Origin: Candidatus Methanomethylophilaceae archaeon
GTDB taxonomy: Archaea; Thermoplasmatota; Thermoplasmata; Methanomassiliicoccales; Methanomethylophilaceae
Direction of reading: 5' to 3'
NCBI GenBank assembly: GCA_017475875.1
Contig: JAFVET010000020.1
Coordinates: 1 to 5,158, forward strand
Length of the DNA: 5,158 bases
The number at the start of each line of letters is the position of its first letter. The stretch's first letter is position 1. Below the pieces are notes generated by a model. It worked only from the letters and a program-made list of their open reading frames with translations, did no database searches and had not been told where the DNA came from. A program made the position numbers and the translations under genes. This document shows positions 1 to 5,158 of this stretch, in pieces.

Positions 1-504
1 CACCACCTCCACGCGATGGCCGCACTCGCGATCACCCTCGCCGAGATGGACGTCTACGCTAAGGACTACGCCGCGCAGGCCTGCAAGAACGCCCGCGCGC
101 TCGGAGAGTCCCTGTACGAGCTCGGAGTCCCCGTCCTGTGCCCCGACCTCGGGTTCACCAGGTCCCACGCTATCGCCGTTGACGTCTCACAGTTCGGTGG
201 CGGAAAGGACTGCGCCAAAGCCCTCGAGGATGCGAACATCATCTGTAACAAGAACATGCTCCCCAAGGACACCAGCGCCGTCCGCCCCTCCGGTCTCAGG
301 CTCGGTTCCCAGGAGATGACCCGCCTCGGCATGAAGGAGAGCGAGATGAAGCAGGTCGCGGAGTTCATCGCGAGGGTCGTCGTCAAGAAGGAGGACCCCG
401 CGAAGGTCAAAGAGGACGTGAAAGAGTTCAAAAAGGGATTCAGCACTATCCAGTACTGCTTCAATGCAGGTGAGCCCGCATACGCGTACCACCGCCTGGT
501 CTGA
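1..504 (+). CDS. glyA: Serine hydroxymethyltransferase, C-terminal part (5' truncated by window edge)
   Basis: This is the last 167 residues of a PLP-dependent serine hydroxymethyltransferase, which interconverts serine and glycine while passing a one-carbon unit to a pterin carrier (folate or a methanopterin-type carrier; the fragment does not say which). The reading frame is open from base 1 (HHLHAM...), so the ATG at 16 is internal and not the true start. The diagnostic stretch is RPSGLRLGSQEMTRLGMKE at fragment residues 95-113. R100 sits where E. coli GlyA has Arg363, which binds the substrate carboxylate. The preceding HHLHAMAALAITLAEM helix is also typical of the family. The PLP-binding lysine lies upstream, outside the window. 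The gene ends with TGA at 502-504, only 12 bases before the next ATG, so the small downstream gene is probably in the same transcript. Family assignment is firm; an archaeal subtype is inferred from overall wording of the C-terminus. Confidence 0.95.
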   Translation, partial: HHLHAMAALAITLAEMDVYAKDYAAQACKNARALGESLYELGVPVLCPDLGFTRSHAIAVDVSQFGGGKDCAKALEDANIICNKNMLPKDTSAVRPSGLRLGSQEMTRLGMKESEMKQVAEFIARVVVKKEDPAKVKEDVKEFKKGFSTIQYCFNAGEPAYAYHRLV

Positions 505-508
505 GGAG
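503..508 (+). promoter_or_regulatory. Shine-Dalgarno site for the small gene at 517
   Basis: GAGGAG overlaps the glyA stop codon and lies 8 bases before the ATG at 517. It decides the start of the small gene: a GTG at 508 would overlap the site itself, and the ATG at 526 is 17 bases away. This arrangement also suggests translational coupling to glyA. Confidence 0.7.
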
Positions 509-516
509 TGAAAACA

Positions 517-795
517 ATGGGTCTAATGGACAAAGTGAAACAGGGTGTGAAAGATTTCGACGAGAAGGCCGGAAAGGCCGTCGACGTCTCCAAGCTGGAA
601 TCCAAGGTTCGCGACGAGGAGCGCGCGATCGACGGCCTCTATGCCGACATCGGAAAGGCTGTCGTCGAGCGCCTCGACTCCGGAAAGGCTGTCGACGAAT
701 CGACCTACAAGCCTTACTACGACAAGATCAAGGAAGCCCTGAAGAAGATCGACGAGCTCAAAGGCGAAGTCGATTCCCTCAAAGAGAAGAAGTGA
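517..795 (+). CDS. Small charged helical/coiled-coil protein, unknown function
   Basis: This encodes a 92-residue soluble protein with no signal peptide, membrane segment or cysteine. The start at 517 (MGLMDKVKQGVKDF) is chosen because a GAGGAG site lies 8 bases upstream; an in-frame GTG at 508 would add three residues. Lysine, aspartate and glutamate dominate. Residues 24-55 (SKLESK...ERLDS) and 66-92 (KPYYDK...LKEKK) read as two amphipathic helices, and the second has coiled-coil spacing. The motif GKAV occurs three times, at residues 19-22, 46-49 and 56-59. The layout (MGxMDKVKxG start, helix with an LYxxIGKAV motif, second helix) resembles small proteins of bacteria and archaea that often carry a C-terminal zinc ribbon, but no CxxC pair is present, so this would be a version without it. 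That resemblance is from memory. It sits directly behind glyA and before a stem-loop terminator, so it is likely the last gene of that unit. I do not assign a function. Confidence 0.85.
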   Translation: MGLMDKVKQGVKDFDEKAGKAVDVSKLESKVRDEERAIDGLYADIGKAVVERLDSGKAVDESTYKPYYDKIKEALKKIDELKGEVDSLKEKK

Positions 796-810
796 TTCTT
801 CGAAACAAAC

Positions 811-840
811 GCAGGTCGCTCCGTCGACCTGCTTTTTCTT
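811..840 (+). terminator. Stem-loop plus T-tract after the glyA unit
   Basis: A perfect 8-bp stem (GCAGGTCG at 811-818 with CGACCTGC at 825-832) closes a 6-base loop and is followed directly by TTTTTCTT at 833-840, with further T-rich sequence to 850. It begins 15 bases after the stop of the small gene. In bacteria this would be a textbook intrinsic terminator; in archaea the T-run itself is the main signal. Confidence 0.75.
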
Positions 841-1025
841 TTCTCATTTTCAGTTTATTCGTTCACGATTCGCCATTACGTTCGCAATCATGACCGAACA
901 AGGGGAAAGGTGTAGCAGATGAAAAGGAAAATTCCTGCAAGGGACTTCATCTGCTATGAAAAACGGCATGTTTTGAATCTTTATAACCCTAACTCTCAAC
1001 GGTTACGTCGTTCGTTGTACCGTAT
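841..1025. other. AT-rich convergent intergenic region with no established gene
   Basis: Together with the flanking terminators this makes up the 287-base gap between two convergent genes, and it is visibly richer in A and T than either neighbour. It holds a perfect inverted repeat (913-956), and a 36-codon frame at 919-1029 (ATG to TAA) preceded by AAAGGTG at 906-912. It also has a TTTATT at 854-859 and a CTTTATAA at 979-986 that could act as weak TATA elements. No tRNA, rRNA or CRISPR pattern is visible. Whether any of it is transcribed as a unit cannot be told from sequence alone. Confidence 0.5.
913..956. repeat. Perfect 11-bp inverted repeat with structured interior
   Basis: TAGCAGATGAA (913-923) and TTCATCTGCTA (946-956) are exact reverse complements separated by 22 bases. 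The interior can pair further: TTCCT at 932-936 with AGGGA at 940-944 around the triloop GCA (one G-T wobble), leaving an A-rich bulge at 924-931. An alternative inner palindrome AGGAA-AA-TTCCT spans 925-936. There is no T-tract right after it on the plus strand, so it does not look like a simple terminator. It could be an RNA hairpin, a protein-binding site or a remnant of a repeat element. Confidence 0.6.
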
Positions 1026-1030
1026 ATAAA
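1023..1030 (-). promoter_or_regulatory. TATA-box-like octamer, weak candidate promoter
   Basis: The minus strand reads TTTATATA, the archaeal TATA-box consensus. A start site would be expected near base 1000, so a minus-strand transcript would run into the 913-956 inverted repeat and not into a recognised gene. No purine-rich BRE-like element precedes it on the minus strand (the flanking sequence is pyrimidine-rich), and it merges with a T-rich tract that can be explained as the ppx termination signal. The near-palindromic octamer could also be read on the plus strand. Confidence is low. Confidence 0.2.
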
Positions 1031-1040
1031 GGAAAAAGAA
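1026..1040 (-). terminator. T-rich termination tract downstream of ppx
   Basis: On the minus strand this reads TTCTTTTTCCTTTAT, beginning 42 bases after the ppx stop codon. Such a T-rich run after the last gene of an operon is the usual archaeal termination signal. A short hairpin (TCCCT-TAT-AGGGA, 1079-1091) also straddles the ppx stop codon, but it is 38 bases from the T-run and probably unrelated. The assignment rests on composition and position only. Confidence 0.5.
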
Positions 1041-1082
1041 CGAGTTACATGCCGGATGGTACGGAGCGGATGGGGAGGTCCC

Positions 1083-2606
1083 TTATAGGGAGCTGTGGCG
1101 GATGGAAAGAGGGTGTTCGAACACGCGGACGAACTCCCCACGGAGTTTCTCCAGCTTCCACATCTCCATCGTAGGTACATCTTCCGATACCAGTTCCATC
1201 TCCACCCATGTCCCGTCCGTCGTGATGCGTATTCCCGAGATTGAATCCGTCCGGTGGCGGTCGAGGACGTCCGCCATCCTCAGGACGAGGCCGCATTTCC
1301 GCACGGTCTCGATTTCCTTGGGATTCATCCCGTCGAAGGCGGCATCCTTCGGCCCGAAGTATTTGCCGTGGTGCAGGCGCACCATGATGCCCATCGAACG
1401 GAGTTCCTTCGATGTGAAACCTGCGAGGTTGGAACCTTCGATGAGGGCCTGGGAGATGACGTTGTGGTTCTCGTAGCTCACTATCTCCCCTATATCGTGC
1501 AGGATCGCGGAGTTGGTGAGGAGGTTGCGCGCGTTCTCGTCCAAATCGTGAATACCGACGGCTCCGAGGCCGTCGAAGATCCATCCGCAGTATTTCTTGA
1601 CAGTTTCGGCATGTCCGCGGTCGTACCTGCATCTGAGCGCCAAGGCTTCCACGGCGGCATCCCTGGTATCGAAAGTGGTGTACCCACGGGACATCATGTA
1701 GTCGTACTGCATCCCCTGTTTGAGGCCGTTGCGCGTGAGTTCAATCCTCTCTATGCCGAACAGTTCCATCAGCGTCTGCGCTATCGCTCCGCCGGGAATG
1801 ATTATGTCTGCACGCGACCTGCTCAGTCCGGGGAGCGAAGCGCGGGCCGTGGCGTCGATCTGACAGAGTTCCTGCATTACCCTCGTCAGTTCTTTGAGTG
1901 TGAAGTAACCGGTGTCGCGGTCCTCCCTGCGACGGCCGCACAGCTCACCGAGGGCGAGCATGGTCCCCGACGATCCGTACGCCTTGGAGAAACCTATCAG
2001 GTGGACGTTGTTGGTTGCGTGGTATGACCTGCTCTCAACGTTCGTGCAGATGGTGCGGTAGTCCTCAGCGGACACCGGAGCGCCCATGTCGATGTCGAGG
2101 GACCTCGAGTACCTGACGGCACCGATGCGGAGGCTGTCGAGGAACAGGTCCTCGCCGTCTTCCCTGATGTACACCTCGGTGCTGCCCCCGCCTATGTCTA
2201 TCCCGATGGAACGCTCCGCCGGACCCTTGCGTCCGAATACGCCCAGCGAGATCAGGCGCGCCTCCTCTGTACCGGATATGACCGAAACATTCGCGACCTT
2301 GTCCAGGGCGTCGGTCAGCTTGGAGGCGTTGGGGGCCTCCCTGCATGCGCAGGTGGCCATCGCCACGATCCTCTGGGCCCCCATGTTCCTGGCGACCCGT
2401 GCGAACCTTCCTACGACCAGCACCGCCTTCTCAACGGCGTCGTCCGAAAGCCTCCCCTCGGAGTACAGCGAGTCCCCCAGGCGTATGGATTCCTTGTCTT
2501 CGAAGACCGTGGTCACCGCCGTGCCGCCGAAGGTCCTGCCCACCAGGACGTGGACCGAGTTGGTGCCGATGTCGATGAACCCGACGGTCTCCTCAGTCGC
2601 TTCCAT
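1083..2606 (-). CDS. ppx: Exopolyphosphatase, Ppx/GppA family with C-terminal HD domain
   Basis: This 507-residue cytoplasmic enzyme is expected to release phosphate from polyphosphate ends; relatives (GppA) instead convert pppGpp to ppGpp. The N-terminal ASKHA (actin/Hsp70-like) fold shows the first phosphate loop IDIGTNS (11-17), SGTEEARLI (111-119) with a glutamate at the position of the E. coli catalytic Glu121, DIGGGSTE (137-144), GSSGT (211-215) and LPGLSRSRADIIIPGG (258-273). The C-terminal part is an HD domain with H332, H370-D371 (HDIGE), H381, H412-H413 and D446 in the expected order. Length matches E. coli Ppx (513) and GppA (494). The ATG at 2606 is chosen because it puts the IDIGTNS loop 10 residues from the N-terminus as in the family. 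A longer in-frame start at 2693 would add 29 residues that merely run antisense-free through ppk1 coding sequence in another frame. AAGGG at 2618-2614 region gives a weak ribosome site. The gene overlaps the ppk1 end by 14 bases. Choice between polyphosphate and pppGpp is inferred from the ppk1 neighbour. Confidence 0.95.
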   Translation of the reverse strand: MEATEETVGFIDIGTNSVHVLVGRTFGGTAVTTVFEDKESIRLGDSLYSEGRLSDDAVEKAVLVVGRFARVARNMGAQRIVAMATCACREAPNASKLTDALDKVANVSVISGTEEARLISLGVFGRKGPAERSIGIDIGGGSTEVYIREDGEDLFLDSLRIGAVRYSRSLDIDMGAPVSAEDYRTICTNVESRSYHATNNVHLIGFSKAYGSSGTMLALGELCGRRREDRDTGYFTLKELTRVMQELCQIDATARASLPGLSRSRADIIIPGGAIAQTLMELFGIERIELTRNGLKQGMQYDYMMSRGYTTFDTRDAAVEALALRCRYDRGHAETVKKYCGWIFDGLGAVGIHDLDENARNLLTNSAILHDIGEIVSYENHNVISQALIEGSNLAGFTSKELRSMGIMVRLHHGKYFGPKDAAFDGMNPKEIETVRKCGLVLRMADVLDRHRTDSISGIRITTDGTWVEMELVSEDVPTMEMWKLEKLRGEFVRVFEHPLSIRHSSL

Positions 2607-4674
2607 GCCAGACGCCCTTGTTCTCCAGGAACCATTTCTGGGAACGCACCTTCTTGTCGTTCGAGCGTCTGACGACCGGAACGTAGCTTCCATCCGGCTG
2701 GAGGCGCATGGCCTTGACGTTGTCCGCCAGGTGGATCTTCAGTATCTTGTCCCTGATGTTGACGAGCATCTGCTGGTCCAGGACTGGGAACAGCACCTCG
2801 ACCCTAGCGAGAAGGTTCCGGGGCATCATGTCCGAAGAACCCATGTACATCTCCGGCTTCCCGCCGTTCTCGAAGTAGTATATCCTCGAATGCTCGAGGA
2901 AACGGTCGACGATGCTGGTCACCCTGATGTTCTCCGAGATCCCCTTGACCCCGGGTCTCAGGCAGCACAGGCCCCGGATGTTCATGTCGATCTTCACGCC
3001 GGCCATCGACGCCCTGTAGAGCGCCACGATGATGTCGGAGTCTATCAGACCGTTGGCCTTCATGGCTATGTAGCCTCCTCCCTGTTTCTGGTGGATCTCT
3101 ATCTCGCGGTCGATCTTGGAGATGAGCGAGCTCTTGATGGTCAACGGGGCCACCAGCAGGTGTCTGTACTCCCTCGGACCGAAGAAGCCCGTCAGGGCGT
3201 TGAACAGTTCGCCGACGTCCTCGCCTATCTCGGTGTTGGCCGTCAGGAACGAGATGTCCCCGTACTGCTTGGCGGTGGATGTGTTGTAGTTGCCCGAGCT
3301 CATGTGCGTGTAGCGGACCAGACGGTTGCCTTCGAGGCGGACGACCTGCAGGAGCTTGGAATGGACCTTGAGGTCCACCGGACCGAACACCACGTGAACT
3401 CCGATCTTCTCGAGCTCCCTCGCCCACCTGATGTTGTTCGTCTCGTCGAACTTCGCCCGCAGCTCCATGAGCACGGACACCGTCTTTCCGTTCTCCCTGG
3501 CCCTCATCAGTGCTTTGATGAGTGACGGGTCCTTCCCGATGCGGTAGAGGCAGATCTTTATGCTCTGGACGTTCGGGTCGTCGGCCGCGTCGCTCACGAA
3601 GCGGACGATGGTGGCGAAGGTCTCGTAAGGATGGAAGAGGATCCAGTCCTTCTGCTTTATCGCCTCGAAGAGGTCCATGCCCTCGGCGAGTTCCGGGGGA
3701 GTGTACGGGGAGAACGGTTTGTCCTTGAGCCTCGGGCGGTCTATGCCCATGAGTTCCCAGAGGTCGTTGAGCATGATCGCGTCCGTGGTGTAGACCTGTA
3801 TCGGGCCGAGGTTGAGGTTCCTCGCGAAGAGCCTGACCATGTCGTCGGGCATGCTCGTCTCCGCGGTCATCCTCACCGGGAACCCGATGCCGCGGTCCTC
3901 GATGGAGTCCTCGACCGCCGACATGAAGTCGGCGGCCTCGTCTATCGTGACCTTCACGTCCGCGTTCCTGGTGACCCTGAACGTGTACGCACCCTGGACG
4001 GTGAGACCGGGGAACAGCGCGCCTATGTTCGTGACTATTATGTCCTCCAGGGCGACGTACGTCTCCCCCTGGCGGGACGGCACCTTGATGAACCTGGGGA
4101 GCACCCCGACCGGGACCTTCAACCTGGCGTATCTGATCTCGTTGCCGTCCGTGGCCTTGACCGCTATGTTGAGGACGTTGTTGGAGATGAAAGGGAACGG
4201 ATGGGTCACGTCCAGCGCCAGGGGTGTCAGGAGCGCGTGGACCCTCTCGCGGTAGAACTCGTCCACCCACTTGCGGCCCTCCTCGTCCATCTCGGCCACC
4301 TTCGTGAACCTGATGCCCTGTTCAGAAAGGGCCGCCTTGATCTCCTTCCAGCATTCGCCGTACTGCTTCGTGAGCTCCTGCACCATGTCGAAGATCGTGT
4401 TCAATAGCTGCTCCCTGTTGCTCCCGTAGTCGGGCCCAATGGGCGCGACTTTAGAGAGGAGCCCGGGTACCCTGATCATGAAGAACTCGTCCAGGTTGCC
4501 GTCGCAGTTCGTGAGGAACTTCGCCCTCTCCAACAGCGGGTTGGACTCGTCCTGGGCCTGGAACAGGCAGCGGCGGTTGAACTCCAGCCACGAGGTCTCG
4601 CGGTTGATGAAGTTCTTCTCGGACGTGGGGTCCTTGACGTCAGTCTTCGTCATCCTCGGCATCCCATCTGACAT
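2593..4674 (-). CDS. ppk1: Polyphosphate kinase 1
   Basis: Ppk1 reversibly transfers the gamma phosphate of ATP to a growing polyphosphate chain through a phosphohistidine. The 693-residue product (686-693 depending on start) matches E. coli Ppk (688). The N-domain shows FINRETSWLEFNRR (22-35) and the NLDEFFMIRVPGL stretch (60-72); the head domain follows, then the two phospholipase-D-like C domains. Key residues by alignment from memory to E. coli: R378 (Arg375), H438 in VHSKL (His435, autophosphorylated), Y471 (Tyr468), R567 (Arg564) and H595 in LEHSRIYYFENGG (His592). The Arg405 position is a lysine here (K408 in MELRAKFDE). Three ATGs are possible: 4674, 4662 and 4653. None has a convincing ribosome site, and the last would give a 14-base overlap with hisD like the one at the ppk1-ppx junction. 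Numbering here uses 4674. The gene lies between hisD and ppx and overlaps both, so expression is probably from a promoter upstream of hisD, outside the window. Confidence 0.97.
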   Translation of the reverse strand: MSDGMPRMTKTDVKDPTSEKNFINRETSWLEFNRRCLFQAQDESNPLLERAKFLTNCDGNLDEFFMIRVPGLLSKVAPIGPDYGSNREQLLNTIFDMVQELTKQYGECWKEIKAALSEQGIRFTKVAEMDEEGRKWVDEFYRERVHALLTPLALDVTHPFPFISNNVLNIAVKATDGNEIRYARLKVPVGVLPRFIKVPSRQGETYVALEDIIVTNIGALFPGLTVQGAYTFRVTRNADVKVTIDEAADFMSAVEDSIEDRGIGFPVRMTAETSMPDDMVRLFARNLNLGPIQVYTTDAIMLNDLWELMGIDRPRLKDKPFSPYTPPELAEGMDLFEAIKQKDWILFHPYETFATIVRFVSDAADDPNVQSIKICLYRIGKDPSLIKALMRARENGKTVSVLMELRAKFDETNNIRWARELEKIGVHVVFGPVDLKVHSKLLQVVRLEGNRLVRYTHMSSGNYNTSTAKQYGDISFLTANTEIGEDVGELFNALTGFFGPREYRHLLVAPLTIKSSLISKIDREIEIHQKQGGGYIAMKANGLIDSDIIVALYRASMAGVKIDMNIRGLCCLRPGVKGISENIRVTSIVDRFLEHSRIYYFENGGKPEMYMGSSDMMPRNLLARVEVLFPVLDQQMLVNIRDKILKIHLADNVKAMRLQPDGSYVPVVRRSNDKKVRSQKWFLENKGVWHGSD

Positions 4675-5158
4675 CGACAGACATCTTGTGGCCGAACAGT
4701 CCTTCGGCTTCGGCTATGGTCCCGATGGTGGCGGAGAGGGATTGCAACCCTTCTTTGGTGAGTTTCTGTACCGTGGAGGTCTTCATGAAGGTCGACACGT
4801 TGAGTCCGGAGCAGGTGCTGGCGTAGCCGGCGGTGGGGAGCACGTGGTTGGTTCCCGAGGCGTAGTCGCCGGCGGCGACTGGCGTGTAGGGTCCGATGAA
4901 GATGGAACCTCCGTTGCGGACCGTGGACAGCACGTCGAGCGGGTCGGCCACCTGGAGGGACAGGTGTTCCGGGGCAATCCCGTTCATTATCTCGATCGCA
5001 AGGTCGAGGTCCTCCTCGACGATGTAGCCCGAGTTCTCCATCGCTTTGACAATTATCTCCCTGCGGGGGGCCTCGGCGATCATGGGCTTCATGAACTTCC
5101 ACACCTTGGCCGGGAGTTCGGGGTCGCTCGTGACGAGCAGGCACGCGGACGACGGGTC
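4640..5158 (-). CDS. hisD: Histidinol dehydrogenase, C-terminal part (5' truncated by window edge)
   Basis: These are the last 172 residues of the zinc enzyme that oxidises L-histidinol to L-histidine in two NAD-dependent steps, ending histidine biosynthesis. The frame is open to the window edge (DPSSACLLV...), so the GTG at 5104 is internal. Motifs seen, in fragment numbering: APEHL (62-66), whose E64-H65 match catalytic Glu326-His327 of E. coli HisD; GGSIFIGPYTPVAAGDYASG (83-102), with D98 matching zinc ligand Asp360; and AEAEGLFGH (149-157), with H157 matching zinc ligand His419. The spacings 33 and 59 residues are the same as in E. coli, as is the 15-residue tail after the last histidine, so the C-terminus is complete and no lesion is visible. 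The tail ends in an acidic AEDDED, encoded where ppk1 already starts in another frame. Remaining zinc ligands lie upstream of the window. Confidence 0.97.
   Translation of the reverse strand, partial: DPSSACLLVTSDPELPAKVWKFMKPMIAEAPRREIIVKAMENSGYIVEEDLDLAIEIMNGIAPEHLSLQVADPLDVLSTVRNGGSIFIGPYTPVAAGDYASGTNHVLPTAGYASTCSGLNVSTFMKTSTVQKLTKEGLQSLSATIGTIAEAEGLFGHKMSVDVRWDAEDDED

Noticed and set aside
885..960. Possible C/D box small RNA in the intergenic region
   Set aside because: AGATGA-like and TGATT-like segments are present on one or other strand, but no properly spaced C (RUGAUGA) and D (CUGA) box pair was found.
1053..1105. Three copies of CGGATGG near the ppx stop codon (1053, 1067, 1099)
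   Set aside because: Seven-base repeats with irregular spacing, one inside coding sequence; likely chance in GC-rich DNA.
1254..2027. 257-codon plus-strand frame opposite ppx
   Set aside because: No recognisable motif and no convincing initiation signal; fully covered by ppx on the other strand.
2607..2693. 29-residue N-terminal extension of ppx from the upstream ATG at 2693
   Set aside because: The extra residues are arginine/threonine-rich, overlap ppk1 coding sequence and are absent from the family, whose phosphate loop lies close to the N-terminus.
2086..3525. 479-codon open frame on the plus strand, antisense to ppk1 and ppx
   Set aside because: It lies wholly opposite two firmly identified genes, spans their junction, shows no family motif and reads as a composition-driven shadow of GC-rich codons.
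2804..4270. 488-codon minus-strand frame overlapping ppk1 in another phase
   Set aside because: The product is rich in R, G, P, H and Q with no recognisable domain, which is the usual look of an off-frame translation; Ppk1 occupies the same bases with full motif conservation.
3631..4407. 258-codon plus-strand frame opposite ppk1
   Set aside because: Low-complexity composition typical of an antisense shadow, covered by ppk1.
1..5158. Mobile element, CRISPR array, toxin-antitoxin or defence system
   Set aside because: No transposase, integrase, regularly spaced repeats, target-site duplications or defence-type domains are visible; nearly all of the window is explained by housekeeping genes.

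Overview
The window looks like ordinary chromosomal housekeeping DNA, most probably from an archaeon. The evidence is a Shine-Dalgarno-led small gene, U-tract style termination signals, moderately high GC coding DNA with a markedly AT-richer intergenic gap, and an archaeal-looking serine hydroxymethyltransferase C-terminus. My best guess is a Thermoplasmata methanogen of the Methanomassiliicoccales type. That is a general impression from the proteins, not a demonstrated placement, and no 16S or marker gene lies in the window.

Layout: on the plus strand, bases 1-504 hold the C-terminal part of glyA (serine hydroxymethyltransferase). It is followed 12 bases later by a 92-residue, highly charged helical protein of unknown function (517-795). 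A stem-loop with a T-tract at 811-840 probably ends this unit. The AT-rich gap 796-1082 separates two convergent transcription units. It contains a perfect 11-bp inverted repeat (913-956), a 36-codon open frame with a good ribosome binding site (919-1029), an isolated TATA-like octamer (1023-1030) and a T-rich tract on the minus strand (1026-1040).

The rest is a minus-strand operon read from right to left: hisD (3' part only, entering at 5158), ppk1 (polyphosphate kinase) and ppx (exopolyphosphatase / Ppx-GppA family with a C-terminal HD domain). All three genes overlap their neighbours, so they are almost certainly co-transcribed and probably translationally coupled. Ppk1 makes polyphosphate from ATP and Ppx removes phosphate from its ends, so the pair forms a complete polyphosphate turnover module. 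HisD performs the last two oxidations of histidine synthesis, and its link to the polyphosphate genes looks positional rather than biochemical.

I found no mobile element, CRISPR array, tRNA, rRNA or clearly new system. The points most worth a second look are the lysine in Ppk1 at the position of E. coli Arg405, the structured convergent intergenic region, the unassigned small protein after glyA, and the overlapping hisD-ppk1-ppx arrangement.
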